44,714 nucleotides of DNA from an uncultured Caballeronia sp. GTDB taxonomy: Bacteria > Pseudomonadota > Gammaproteobacteria > Burkholderiales > Burkholderiaceae. The notes beneath the pieces are model-generated. The model was not told the DNA's origin, did no database searches, and saw only the letters and a list, made by a program, of their open reading frames with translations. This document shows positions 8,375 through 17,889 of the stretch, one piece after another. Positions within the stretch are counted from its first letter, which is position 1; every line of letters starts with the position of its first letter. The position numbers and the translations under genes were made by a program. Location of the stretch: the NCBI GenBank assembly GCA_940588625.1, contig CALNPU010000007.1, positions 1 through 44,714 on the forward strand, given 5' to 3'.

Positions 8375-9372
8375 ATGCGCGCTCTCACCCCCGCCGAAGT
8401 CTTGTTTGAAGGCGACGTTCCACCCGCTGTGATGCCCCCTTGCGATCACTATGCAGGCAAAAGCTGATCAGGAAGTCGCTCGCCCTGCATGCGCAACTCG
8501 GCCCGGTGTTCGACGTCACCTTCGATTGCGAGGACGGCGCGCGCAAGTCGGTCAGGAAGCGTCGCATGCGGAACTGGTGGCATCGTTTCTCGGCAGCGAG
8601 GAAGACCGCTTCGGCCGCGTCGGCGTGCGTATTCACGACTTCCAGAACCGCGCATGGCACGACGACGTGCGCATCATCCTGCGCGCCGCCAAAAAGGCGC
8701 CCGCCTATGTCACTCTGCCCAAGATTCGCAGCGTCTTCGATGCCGCCGAAATGGTCGCGTTCGTCGAAGCATCGCGGTGCGAGTTTGGGATCAAGCACGC
8801 CATCCTGTGTCACCTGCTGATCGAAACACATGGCGCGCTGGCCGAGGTCTTCGAACTCACCGCGCTGCCGGGCGTTGAAGCGCTCAGTTTCGGGTGATGG
8901 ATTTTGTGTCGGCGCATAACGGCGCCATTCCCGACACCGCAATGCGCTCGCCGGGCCAGTTCGATCATCCGCTCGTGCGGCGCGCGAAGCTCGAGATCGC
9001 GGCAGCTTGCCACGCGCATGGCAAAGTGGCGTCGCATAACCTCTCCACGGAAGTGCGCGACATGAGCGTGGTCGCGGGCGACGCCCAGCGTGCTCGCAAC
9101 GAGTTCGGCTATACGCGCATGTGGAGCATCACCCGGATCAGATCCAGCCGATCATTGGTGCCTTCCTGCCGCACAGCGATGAAATCGCGACCGCCACGGA
9201 GATTTTGCTGGCGGCGCAAAACGCGCAGTGGGGACCGACGCGGTATCAGGACACGTTGCACGATCACGCAAGCTATCGGTATTACTGGTCGGTGCTGCGC
9301 CGCGCGAAAGCGTCGGCCCAGGCCGCTGCCCGAAAGCGCGGAGACGCTTTTCTCACAAGACAAGTAACGTAA
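8375..9372 (+). pseudogene. HpcH/HpaI aldolase / citrate lyase beta-like protein (CoA ester lyase), multiply frameshifted
   Basis: The protein can be pieced together from three frames. It starts MRALTPAEVLFEG, then VFDVTFDCEDGA (the acidic, metal-binding part of the fold), DRFGRVGVRIHDFQNRAWHD, APAYVTLPKIRS, LLIETHGALAEVFEL, GVEALSFG, and in the next frame MDFVSAHNGAIP, SPGQFDHPLVRRAKLEIAAA, EFGYTRMWSI and IQPIIGAF. Frame changes occur near 8450, 8550, 8810-8820, 8895 and 9125. The order mdh - CoA ester lyase - prpC is normal for this lineage. At least four disruptions make a functional product very unlikely. Confidence 0.85.
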
Positions 9373-9409
9373 CGCGTTCTACATTCTACATATCAGGAGA
9401 CTAGGTCGA

Positions 9410-10569
9410 ATGAGCGATACATTAGAGAGAAAGAAGCACCCGCCACCGGCGGTTTCAAGCCGAAGAAATCGGTCGCGCTGTCAGGCGTGACGGCAGGCAA
9501 TACCGCGCTGTGCACGGTCGGCAAGACGGGCAATGACTTGCACTATCGTGGCTATGACATCCTCGATATTGCCGGGACCTCCTAGTTCGAGGAGATCGCG
9601 TATCTGCTCGTGCATGGCCCACCGTCACGGAACTCAAGACCTACAAGGCCAAGCTCAAGGGTCTGCGTGGCCTTCCCGCGAACCTGAAAACCGCGCTTGA
9701 ATGGATTCCCGAATCCGCTCATCCGATGGATGTGATGCGCACCAGCGTCTCCGTACTCGGCACCGTATTGCCCGGAAGGAAGATCACAACATCTCGGGCG
9801 CCAAGGATATTGCCGACCGTCTAATGGCCTCGCTCGGCTCGATTCTGCTGTACTGGTATCACTATTCTCATAACAGCTGGCGCATTGAAACCGAGACCGA
9901 TGACGATTCCATCGGCGGGCATTTCCTGCATTTGCTGCAGGGTAAAGAACCGTCGAAGTCGTGGGTCGATGCCATGCACGCGTCGCTGATCCTGTACGCC
10001 GAGCATGAGTTCAACGCATCGACGTTCACCTGCCGCGTGATCGCCGGCACGGGCTCGGATATGTACTCGTCGGCCATCACCGGCGGCATTGGCGCGTTGC
10101 GCGGTCCGAAGCATGGCGGCGCGAATGAAGCCGCGTTCGACATTCAGTCGCGCTATCAGACGCCCGACGAAGCGGAAGCCGATATTCGCCGTCGCCTGGA
10201 AGCGAAGGAAGTCGTGATTGGCTTCGGCCATCCGGTGTACACGATCTCCGATCCGCGCAACAAGGTAATCAAGGAAATCGCGAAGAAATTGGCGAAGGAA
10301 GCAGGCGACACGAAGCTTTACGACATCGCTGAGCGCCTTGAAACAAGGATGTGGGACGCGAAGAAGATGTTCCCGAACCTGGACTGGTTCAGCGCGTGTC
10401 GTACCACGCGATGGGCGTGCCCACGGCCATGTTCACGCCGCTGTTCGTGATCTCGCGGACCTCGGGCTGGAGCGCGCACATCATTGAACAACATATCGAC
10501 AACAAGATCATCCGGCCGAGTGCAAATTATACCGGTCCCGAAAATCTGAAGTTCCAGTCTATAAAATAA
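9410..10569 (+). pseudogene. prpC: 2-methylcitrate synthase, disrupted
   Basis: A CAGGAGA site precedes the ATG at 9410. Recognisable stretches are [124 protein letters not shown], then [20 protein letters not shown]. Catalytic-region histidines remain, but an in-frame TAG follows GTS near 9583. Frames shift near 9430, 9615, 9780 and 10395. The enzyme would condense propionyl-CoA with oxaloacetate in the methylcitrate cycle. prpD downstream is also broken and no prpB is visible, so propionate use by this route looks lost. Confidence 0.9.
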
Positions 10570-10732
10570 GCGAAAATAGCGCGCTGCGTGCGCCGGATAG
10601 GCCGAATCGGCGCGCGTGCTTTTCGCGCGTGCTTTCGCAAAACGAGCCAATGCAACCGATCATTTCACCCGAGAACTGCCGCTGCAAACGTCCCGATTGA
10701 ACATTAAACGAAATTTAGAAAGGCTGTCATTG

Positions 10733-11260
10733 ATGAATAAACTCCTGATCGCTGGCGTTGTCGGCGCCCTGTCCCTGTCGGGCATGCTCGCCAGCACGAG
10801 CGCGCTGGCCGCAGATGCCACCACCCCGGCCAAGTCAACAACGGCCAAAAAGGCAGTGGCAAAACGCCCTGCGCCGGCACGCCGCCTGATCAAGCGTAAC
10901 CCCGCCGCAGAAGCCAAAGCTGCAGCAAAAGTGGACCCGATCCCGGACGGCGTAACGAAATGGTCATGTAACGAAGGTTTGGCCTTCTACCTGAAAGGCG
11001 ACATGAAGCGTGACCAGGCCGTCACCGTAAACTGGGCCAAGAAGGACTATCAACTGCCGCGCGAAGCAACCACCACCGGCGCGGATCGTTTCCACGATGC
11101 AGCATCCGGCATGGACCTGGTCGTGATCCCGACCAAGGCCATGTTGTTTTCGGACAAGGACTCGTCGCGTCTCGCCGACGAATGCAAGACAGATGAAATG
11201 GCTGCAGCAGGCACGCCGGCACCCACGCAATCCAACGCACTGGTCAAGAACATCAAGTAA
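10733..11260 (+). CDS. Small exported protein, possible MliC-like fold, intact
   Basis: The gene encodes 175 residues. I chose the ATG at 10733 because it begins a clear signal peptide (MNKLLIAGVVGALSLSGML, cleavage after about Ala26). Next comes an Ala/Lys/Pro-rich linker (about 30-70), then a folded region with WSCNEGLAFYLKG, QAVTVNWAKKDYQLPR and Cys79/Cys151, which could form a disulfide. The pattern of a W-x-C start, then a strand with basic residues and a YxLP turn, recalls the MliC lysozyme-inhibitor family. The similarity is weak and the function is not established. It sits between two pseudogenes (prpC and prpD) yet has a complete frame, which suggests it is still needed. Confidence 0.75.
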   Translation: MNKLLIAGVVGALSLSGMLASTSALAADATTPAKSTTAKKAVAKRPAPARRLIKRNPAAEAKAAAKVDPIPDGVTKWSCNEGLAFYLKGDMKRDQAVTVNWAKKDYQLPREATTTGADRFHDAASGMDLVVIPTKAMLFSDKDSSRLADECKTDEMAAAGTPAPTQSNALVKNIK

Positions 11261-11281
11261 GTTTTTACCAGAGGCTTTTCG

Positions 11282-12725
11282 ATGTCCGCACCGATTTCCA
11301 ATTTCCGGCCCGAGCCGGATCGAGTATTAGTCAATATCGTCGACTATGTGCTCAACTACAAGATCGACAGTACGCTCGCGCTCGATACCGCGCGCAACTG
11401 TCTGATCGACATGCTCGGCTGCGGACTCGAAGCACTGACTTATCCGGCATGCACCAAGCTGATGGGACCCATCGTGCCCGGCACCTCTTTCCAGCTGGCC
11501 CCGGTTCAGGCTGCTTTCAATATTGGCGCGATGATCCGCTGGCTCGACTTCAACGACACCTGGCTGGCTGCCGAATGGGGCCATCCGTCTGACAATCTCG
11601 GCGGCATTCTGGCCACGGCCGACTGGCTTTCGCATAACGCGGTGGCTACCGGCAAGAAGCTGCTGTCGATGAAAGACGTCTTGATAGCAATGATCAAGGC
11701 GCACGAAACTCAAGGCTGTATCGCGCTCGAGAACTCGTTCAACAAGGTCGGTCTCGATCACGTTTTATTGGTGAAACTGGCATCTACTGCAGTGGTCGGT
11801 CAGATGATCGGCCTCATGCGCGATGAGTTGATCAATGCCGTTTCCCTGGCCTTCGTCGATGGTCATTCGCTGCGCCCGTATCGGCATGTGCCAAATACGG
11901 GCTCGCGCAAGTCATGGGCAGCAGGAGACGCGACCTCACGCGCCGTACGTCTCGCGTTGATCGCGACGACCGGCGAGATGGGCTATCCGTCGGTTCTGAC
12001 CGCTAAAACATGGGGCTTTTACGACGTGCTCTTCAAGGGCAACGAGTTCAAGTTCCAGCGCTCGTACGGTTCGTACGCGATGGAGAACGTGTTCTTCAAG
12101 ATCTCGTTCCCGGCTGAATTCCACTCGCAAACCGCAGTGGAATCCGCGATGACCTTGCACGCCAAGCTCGCGGAAACGGGTAAGAAGGTTGAATACATCA
12201 AGAAGATCACGATCCGCACGCACGAAGCAACAATTCGGATCATCGATAAAAAAGGTCCGCTCGATAACCCCGCCGACCGCGATCACTGCATTCAATACAT
12301 GATCGCCGTGCCATTGATCCATGGCCGCCTGACTGCTCCCGACTATGAAGATTCGGTGGCGAAGGATCAAGCGCATCGATATCTTGCGCGCGAAGATGGC
12401 ATGCGTGGAAGACCCAGAATTCACCAAGGACTATCACGATCCGGAGAAGCGTTCGATCATCAATGCGCTGACAGTCGAGTTCAACGACGGCAGCAAGTTC
12501 GACGAAGTGGTCGTCGAATACCCGATAGGACACAAACGCCGTCGCGAGGACGGCATCCCCCTTCTGGTCGAGAAGTTTAAGTTGAACCTCGCACGGCGTT
12601 TCCCAGCCAAGCAGCAAGAGGCGATCCTCGCGGTATCGCTGGATCAGGCAGCGCTCGAAGCAATGCCGGTCAATGACAATGAATATGTTGACTTGTACGT
12701 GTCAGCATTCGTCACCCGCTTTTAG
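11282..12725 (+). pseudogene. prpD: MmgE/PrpD-family 2-methylcitrate dehydratase, one frameshift
   Basis: The first frame (from [19 protein letters not shown]) covers most of the protein: [59 protein letters not shown] and [15 protein letters not shown]. Near 12365 the frame shifts from YEDSVAKD into the frame with [39 protein letters not shown] and the C-terminus. A 6-bp tandem duplication (CAATGA twice, 12671-12682) adds two residues near the end. PrpD dehydrates 2-methylcitrate. The single indel suggests a recent loss. It starts about 20 bases after the preceding gene and lies 46 bases before acnA, as in an operon. Confidence 0.88.
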
Positions 12726-12771
12726 ATCACACGTTTCGAAGGTATTTCCTCGTTTAAATCAAGGAAAAAAC

Positions 12772-15492
12772 ATGGCCCACAATCTCTACAAAACGCTCAA
12801 GGAATTCGACAGCGGTTCCGGCAAAGGCAAGTACTACTCGTTGCCCGCGCTCGGAAAGGCGCTGAACGTCAAGATCGAACGCCTGCCGGTGTCGATCCGC
12901 ATCGTGCTGGAATCGGTGCTGCGCAACTACGACGGCAAGAAGATCGGCGAAGAACACATCAAGCAACTGGCGAACTGGAAGCCGGTCGCGGATCGTACCG
13001 ATGAAATCCCGTTCGTCGTCTCGCGCGTTGTGCTGCAGGATTTCACCGGTGTGCCGCTGCTCGCCGATATTGCAGCCATGCGTAGCGTCGCGAAGCGCGC
13101 AGGCAAGGATCCGAAGGTGATCGAACCGCTCGTGCCGGTCGACCTGGTGGTCGATCACTCGGTGCAGATCGATTACTTCCGTCAGAAAGACGCGCTCGAC
13201 CTGAACATGAAGCTGGAATTCCAGCGCAATAACGAGCGCTACCGGTTCATGAAGTGGGGCATGCAAGCCTTCGTCGATACGTTCAAGGTCGTGCCGCCGG
13301 GCGTGGGTATCGTGCACCAGGTGAACCTGGAATATCTGGCGCGTGGCCTGCACAAGAAGTCGGTCGACGGCGACACGGTGTATTACCCGGACACGCTCGT
13401 CGGCACGGACAGCCACACGACCATGATCAACGGTATTGGCGTGGTGGGCTGGGGCGTGGGCGGTATTGAAGCTGAAGCCGGCATGCTCGGCCAGCCGGTG
13501 TATTTCCTGACGCCGGACGTAGTCGGCGTCGAGCTGAAGGGCAAGATTCGCGAAGGTGTGACGGCAACCGACCTGGTGCTGACCGTTACCGAAATGCTAC
13601 GCAAAGAGAGGGTCGTCGGCAAGTTCGTCGAGTTCTTCGGCGAAGGCACGAAGTGCCTGTCGCTGCCGGACCGCGCGACCATCGGCAACATGGCGCCGGA
13701 ATACGGTGCAACCATGGGCTTCTTCCCGGTCGATGAAAAGACCATCGACTACTTCAAGGGCACGGGCCGTACCGAAGCCGAAATCGAAGCGTTCGAAGCC
13801 TACTTCAAGGCGCAAAACCTGTTCGGCGTGCCGAAGGCCGGCGAGATCGGCTACACGAAGACGCTGATGCTCGACCTCGGCACGGTTGCTCCGTCGCTGG
13901 CTGGCCCGAAGCGTCCGCAAGACCGTATCGAAATCGGCAATGTGAAGTCGAACTTCACCGAACTGTTCTCGAAGGCTGTCAGCGACAACGGCTTCGGCAA
14001 AAAGGCTGCCGATCTGGACAAACAATACACGACCACGAACAAGGTCGAAGTGAAGAACGGCGACATCCTGATCGCCGCCATCACGTCGTGCACGAACACG
14101 TCGAACCCGAGCGTCCTGCTAGCCGCTGGCCTGCTGGCCAAGAAGGCTGTGGAAGCGGGTTTGACCGTTGCACCGCACATCAAGACGTCGTTGGCTCCGG
14201 GATCGCGGATCGTCACGGAATACTTGACGAAGACCAACCTGCTGACGTACCTCGACCAGCTCGGTTTCACGCTGGCCGCTTACGGCTGCACGACGTGTAT
14301 TGGCAATGCGGGCGACCTGACGCCGGAACTGAACGACGCGATCACGAAGAATGACATCGTGGCAGCCGCCGTGCTGTCCGGTAACCGTAACTTCGAAGCG
14401 CGTATTCACCCGAACATCCGCGCCAACTTCCTGGCGTCGCCGCCGCTGGTCGTGGCTTACGCCATCGCCGGCAACATGACGGTCGACCTGATGACGGAAC
14501 CGGTCGGCAAGTGCAAGAACGGCAAGGATATCTTCCTCGGCGACATCTGGCCGACGAGTGAAGAAGTCAACGCGCTGCTGAAGTACGCGCTGGACGCCGA
14601 TGCATTCCGCAAGAACTACGCCGAACTCACGAAGACCGGCGACTTGTGGAGCAAGATCGAAGGCGAAGCGGGTCAAGTCTATGACTGGCCGAAGTCCACT
14701 TACATTGCCGAGCCACCATTCTTCGGCAAGGACTTTTCGATGACGCTGGCTGACAGCATTCCGACCGTCAAGGGCGCGCGTCCGCTGGGCATTTTCGGTG
14801 ACTCGGTTACGACCGACCACATCAGTCCGGCTGGTTCGATCAAGGAAAGCTCGCCAGCAGGCGTGTGGCTGAAGGCGAACGGCGTGCAGAAGGCCGACTT
14901 CAACAGCTACGGCTCGCGTCGCGGCAACCATGACGTGATGATGCGCGGCACCTTCGCGAACGTACGGATCAAGAACCTGATGATCCCGCTGAAGGAAGAC
15001 GGTTCGCGCGTGGAAGGCGGTCTGACGATACTCCAGCCGAGCGGCGAAAAAATGTCGATCTATGACGCAGCCATGAAGTACATCGACGAAGGCACGCCGA
15101 CTATCGTGTTTGCCGGCGAAGAGTACGGCACGGGTTCATCGCGCGACTGGGCCGCCAAGGGCACGCAATTGCTCGGCGTGAAGGTTGTTGTGGCGTGCAG
15201 CTTCGAGCGGATCCATCGTTCGAACCTGGTCGGCATGGGCGTGTTGCCGCTGCAGTTCAAGGGCACGGACAGCGTCCAGTCGCTGAACATCACGGGCGAA
15301 GAAACGTTCGATATCGAAGGCCTTACGTCCGATATCAAGCCGCAGCAAGAAGTGACGCTTGTGATCCATCGCAAGGACGGCAGCGAGCAGCGCGTGACGG
15401 TGTTGCTGCGTATCGATACGCCGATTGAAGTGGATTACTACAAGCACAGCGGGATCCTGCCGTTCGTGCTGCGCTCGCTGCTAGCAGCGTAA
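12772..15492 (+). CDS. acnA: Aconitate hydratase AcnA, intact
   Basis: The gene encodes 906 residues, full length for monomeric AcnA. It interconverts citrate and isocitrate and probably also served the methylcitrate pathway. The 4Fe-4S ligands are Cys440 ([11 protein letters not shown]) and Cys506/Cys509 ([11 protein letters not shown]). [28 protein letters not shown], the C-terminal swivel-domain [13 protein letters not shown] and [14 protein letters not shown] are all present. The ATG at 12772 follows a GGAAAAAA stretch. It is the only undamaged enzyme of the rightward prp-acn module, which fits selection for the TCA step alone. Two hairpins close it at the 3' end. Confidence 0.97.
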   Translation: MAHNLYKTLKEFDSGSGKGKYYSLPALGKALNVKIERLPVSIRIVLESVLRNYDGKKIGEEHIKQLANWKPVADRTDEIPFVVSRVVLQDFTGVPLLADIAAMRSVAKRAGKDPKVIEPLVPVDLVVDHSVQIDYFRQKDALDLNMKLEFQRNNERYRFMKWGMQAFVDTFKVVPPGVGIVHQVNLEYLARGLHKKSVDGDTVYYPDTLVGTDSHTTMINGIGVVGWGVGGIEAEAGMLGQPVYFLTPDVVGVELKGKIREGVTATDLVLTVTEMLRKERVVGKFVEFFGEGTKCLSLPDRATIGNMAPEYGATMGFFPVDEKTIDYFKGTGRTEAEIEAFEAYFKAQNLFGVPKAGEIGYTKTLMLDLGTVAPSLAGPKRPQDRIEIGNVKSNFTELFSKAVSDNGFGKKAADLDKQYTTTNKVEVKNGDILIAAITSCTNTSNPSVLLAAGLLAKKAVEAGLTVAPHIKTSLAPGSRIVTEYLTKTNLLTYLDQLGFTLAAYGCTTCIGNAGDLTPELNDAITKNDIVAAAVLSGNRNFEARIHPNIRANFLASPPLVVAYAIAGNMTVDLMTEPVGKCKNGKDIFLGDIWPTSEEVNALLKYALDADAFRKNYAELTKTGDLWSKIEGEAGQVYDWPKSTYIAEPPFFGKDFSMTLADSIPTVKGARPLGIFGDSVTTDHISPAGSIKESSPAGVWLKANGVQKADFNSYGSRRGNHDVMMRGTFANVRIKNLMIPLKEDGSRVEGGLTILQPSGEKMSIYDAAMKYIDEGTPTIVFAGEEYGTGSSRDWAAKGTQLLGVKVVVACSFERIHRSNLVGMGVLPLQFKGTDSVQSLNITGEETFDIEGLTSDIKPQQEVTLVIHRKDGSEQRVTVLLRIDTPIEVDYYKHSGILPFVLRSLLAA

Positions 15493-15520
15493 GTTTTCCG
15501 CAGTAACTTTTTGCAGGTGA

Positions 15521-15580
15521 CCGCGCCCTTTTGAGATCAGGGCGCGGGAACGTTGAACCCGGCTTCGGCCGGGTTTTTTT
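15521..15580 (+). terminator. Strong terminator of acnA with a preceding hairpin
   Basis: At 15556-15580, AACCCGGC-TTCG-GCCGGGTT is followed by five more T residues, a textbook Rho-independent terminator with a UUCG-type tetraloop. Just before it, an 8-bp perfect stem (CCGCGCCC at 15521-15528, GGGCGCGG at 15540-15547) may stabilise the transcript end. Confidence 0.92.
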
Positions 15581-15589
15581 CGGGTTTGC

Positions 15590-15812
15590 CGCTTTGAATT
15601 CGGCAACGGATTCACGCAGCCACTCTGCATTCTTCGTCGAACCAATGAGATGCAGTGTCTCTTGCATGCTGTTATACTCATTCACCGAAAGTATGACGAG
15701 CAGAAAGTATGACGAGCATGACGATCCGGGGTGATCAATGTCGGTGCGTGGTCGTTGCTGACCTCATTCAGAATTTTTTTGAAATAAGCTCGTTGAGCGC
15801 GCAGGATTTCAT
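15590..15812 (-). pseudogene. Phd/YefM-family antitoxin, broken by a 16-bp tandem duplication
   Basis: On the minus strand the pieces EILRAQRAYFKKILNEV, SNDHAPTLIT and, in another frame, VILSVNEYNSMQETLHLIGS plus KNAEWLRESVAEFKA line up in order with a Phd/YefM antitoxin: an N-terminal DNA-binding region, an LIT strand, then the E-T-L-H-L helix. The frames are separated by a perfect 16-bp tandem duplication (15687-15702 and 15703-15718). An ATG with a GAGG site lies at 15812, one base out of frame. No RelE/ParE- or Doc-like toxin was found next to it; the acnA terminator occupies the downstream side. It is therefore a solitary dead antitoxin. Confidence 0.65.
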
Positions 15813-16097
15813 TCCTCGATCCAAGTATTTGGTAACGGAGGATCATTGCACAATCTTCGACGTAACCATGCGTTTGGTCAGCCACATCCGGGAGAGAGAG
15901 AATGAAGAAAATTGTCACCAGAATGACCCGCGTTTCGCGCTCGGAACGAGAGGAAGCCAATAAATCTCCTGAGAGCAAAGCCCGAAATATGAGGTGCATA
16001 GAGCTGCTTATGTCGATGCCAAATGGGTCGGGCAAGATTCCGATTTTGAACGAATATAAGGCGTCCGCAAGACTCCAGGCGAAAGCGACGCACAAAG
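15813..16097. other. Unassigned spacer between antitoxin remnant and terminator
   Basis: This is a relatively AT-rich stretch with open frames on both strands. The longest is a rightward one from 15902, beginning MKKIVTRMTRVSRSERE. None resembles a family I know. The rightward frame would run through the bidirectional terminator and into the end of gabD, so I do not call it a gene. It may be residue of an accessory insertion that brought the toxin-antitoxin locus. Confidence 0.35.
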
Positions 16098-16134
16098 AAA
16101 AACGCGACGCATCGAAAAGCCGCGTCGCGTTTTT
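16098..16134. terminator. Bidirectional terminator after gabD
   Basis: AAAAACGCGACG at 16098-16109 is the exact reverse complement of 16123-16134, with a 13-base loop. Each strand therefore ends its stem in a run of five T residues. It lies 25 bases after the gabD stop on the minus strand and would also stop rightward transcription. Confidence 0.85.
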
Positions 16135-16158
16135 ACCTGAAGCTACCTGCTATTCGTC

Positions 16159-17610
16159 TTACCGCGCCTCGCTCACAAACTTCGTCACGAGATACGCTTC
16201 CATAGCTTCGCTGCCGCCTTCCGAGCCGTAGCCCGAATCCTTCACGCCGCCAAACGGCGTTTCCGGAATTCCGAGCCCGTGGTGGTTGATCGACACCATG
16301 CCGCTTTCAATGTCTTCGCCCACCGCCGCCGACGTCGTGCTCGAGCGTGTGTACGCATACGCTGCCAGGCCATACGGCAGACGGTTCGCTTCCACGATAG
16401 CTTGGTCGTAAGACTTGAAGGTCGAAATCGGTGCGATCGGGCCGAACGGTTCTTCCGTCATGATGCGAGCTGACATCGGCACGTTGGCGAGCACCGTCGG
16501 CGCAAAGAAATACCCTTCGCGGCCAATGTGTTCGCCACCCGTCAGCACCTTCGCGCCCTGCTCCACCGCATCGGCAACCAGACGTTCCATCGCCTGCAGG
16601 CGGCGGCCGTTGGCCAGCACGCCCATTTGCACGCCTTCTTCCAGGCCGTTGCCGACCTTGAGCTTCTTCGTGGTCGCGACGAAATGCTCCGTGAATTCCT
16701 CGTAAGCGGATTCCTCGACGATAAAACGCGTCGGCGAAATGCACACCTGACCGGCATTGCGGAACTTGGCGCCGGCCAGAAGCTTGGCTGCCCGCGGGAT
16801 GTCAGCGTCGGCGAAAACCAGCGCGGGGGCGTGGCCGCCGAGTTCCATCGTGGCGCGTTTCATGTGCTCGCCGGCCATCGCGGCCAGCAACTTGCCGACT
16901 GCCGTCGAGCCCGTGAACGAGATCTTGCGGATCAGTGGATGCGCAATCAGGAACTTCGAGACATCGGCCGGAACACCGAACACGAGGTTCAGCGCGCCAG
17001 CGGGCAACCCTGCTGCGTCGATGTAAGCCTGAACCAGCGCCGCGCAGCTTGCCGGCGTTTCTTCCGGTCCTTTCAGGACCACCGAGCACCCTGCCGCCAG
17101 CGCCGCCGACACCTTGCGCACGGCCTGATTGATCGGGAAATTCCACGGCGTGAAGGCGGCCACCGGACCGACCGGCTCACGCGTCACGATCTGGCGCACA
17201 TTGCCGGCACGCGCCGGAATCACGCGGCCGTATGTCCGGCGCGCTTCTTCAGCGAACCAGTCGATGGTGTCCGCTGCACCTAGCACTTCAATGCGCGATT
17301 CGACCAGCGGCTTGCCCTGCTCCATGGTCATGATCGCGGCCACTTCCTCAGCGCGGTCACGCAGGTTCTGCGCGGCACGGCGCATCAGCTTGCTGCGATC
17401 AAATGCCGATACCTTGCGCCAGGCCGCAAAACCGCGTCCGGCGGCTTCGGCAGCATCGGCGAGATGCTGTTCGCTTGCCAGCGAAAGACGGCCGATTTCC
17501 CCTTCCGTCGCCGGATTGACGACAGCGGTGTCGCGGCTGCCCGCGCGCCATGCGCCGTCGATATACAACTGCGTGTTCGGGTAATGACGCGAAAGAGTGC
17601 TGTCGCTCAT
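16159..17610 (-). CDS. gabD: NAD(P)-dependent succinate-semialdehyde dehydrogenase-like ALDH, intact
   Basis: The gene encodes 483 residues of the aldehyde dehydrogenase superfamily. [20 protein letters not shown] and [12 protein letters not shown] form the cofactor site. [12 protein letters not shown] has the general-base Glu. [13 protein letters not shown] has the nucleophilic Cys. [10 protein letters not shown] and the C-terminal [16 protein letters not shown] are present. I chose the ATG at 17610 because CAGGAG precedes it and the family N-terminus ([10 protein letters not shown]) follows. It most resembles enzymes oxidising succinic semialdehyde to succinate, which would feed the intact Complex II. 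Other semialdehyde substrates cannot be excluded. No gabT or transporter is adjacent. Confidence 0.82.
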   Translation of the reverse strand: MSDSTLSRHYPNTQLYIDGAWRAGSRDTAVVNPATEGEIGRLSLASEQHLADAAEAAGRGFAAWRKVSAFDRSKLMRRAAQNLRDRAEEVAAIMTMEQGKPLVESRIEVLGAADTIDWFAEEARRTYGRVIPARAGNVRQIVTREPVGPVAAFTPWNFPINQAVRKVSAALAAGCSVVLKGPEETPASCAALVQAYIDAAGLPAGALNLVFGVPADVSKFLIAHPLIRKISFTGSTAVGKLLAAMAGEHMKRATMELGGHAPALVFADADIPRAAKLLAGAKFRNAGQVCISPTRFIVEESAYEEFTEHFVATTKKLKVGNGLEEGVQMGVLANGRRLQAMERLVADAVEQGAKVLTGGEHIGREGYFFAPTVLANVPMSARIMTEEPFGPIAPISTFKSYDQAIVEANRLPYGLAAYAYTRSSTTSAAVGEDIESGMVSINHHGLGIPETPFGGVKDSGYGSEGGSEAMEAYLVTKFVSEAR

Positions 17611-17889
17611 GCTTGGCTCCTGATGTTCGTGGTTATCGGGGAAACTGCCGCCGGGGCTGGGTCGACCTTCTAGACCTTCGAAACCCGACAAATTAACTGT
17701 TTACGATAACGCGATCACGAAGGGTTTTGCTCGCGGCTGTGAATTGGGGCGCTGCCGCGGGCCGCAGCGGGCGATTTTATGTCGGCTATTGTCCTGAGTT
17801 TGAACTTAAACTGACTGCTGCCGTCGGCAAGCCAGCCGCCAGGCGCAAGCCCGACAACCCCGATGGAATTCAGCTAATAAACCCCTAGT

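Noticed and set aside
15902..16231. 109-codon rightward ORF starting MKKIVTRMTRVSRSERE
   Set aside because: It crosses the bidirectional terminator and ends inside the antisense of gabD. No recognisable domain.
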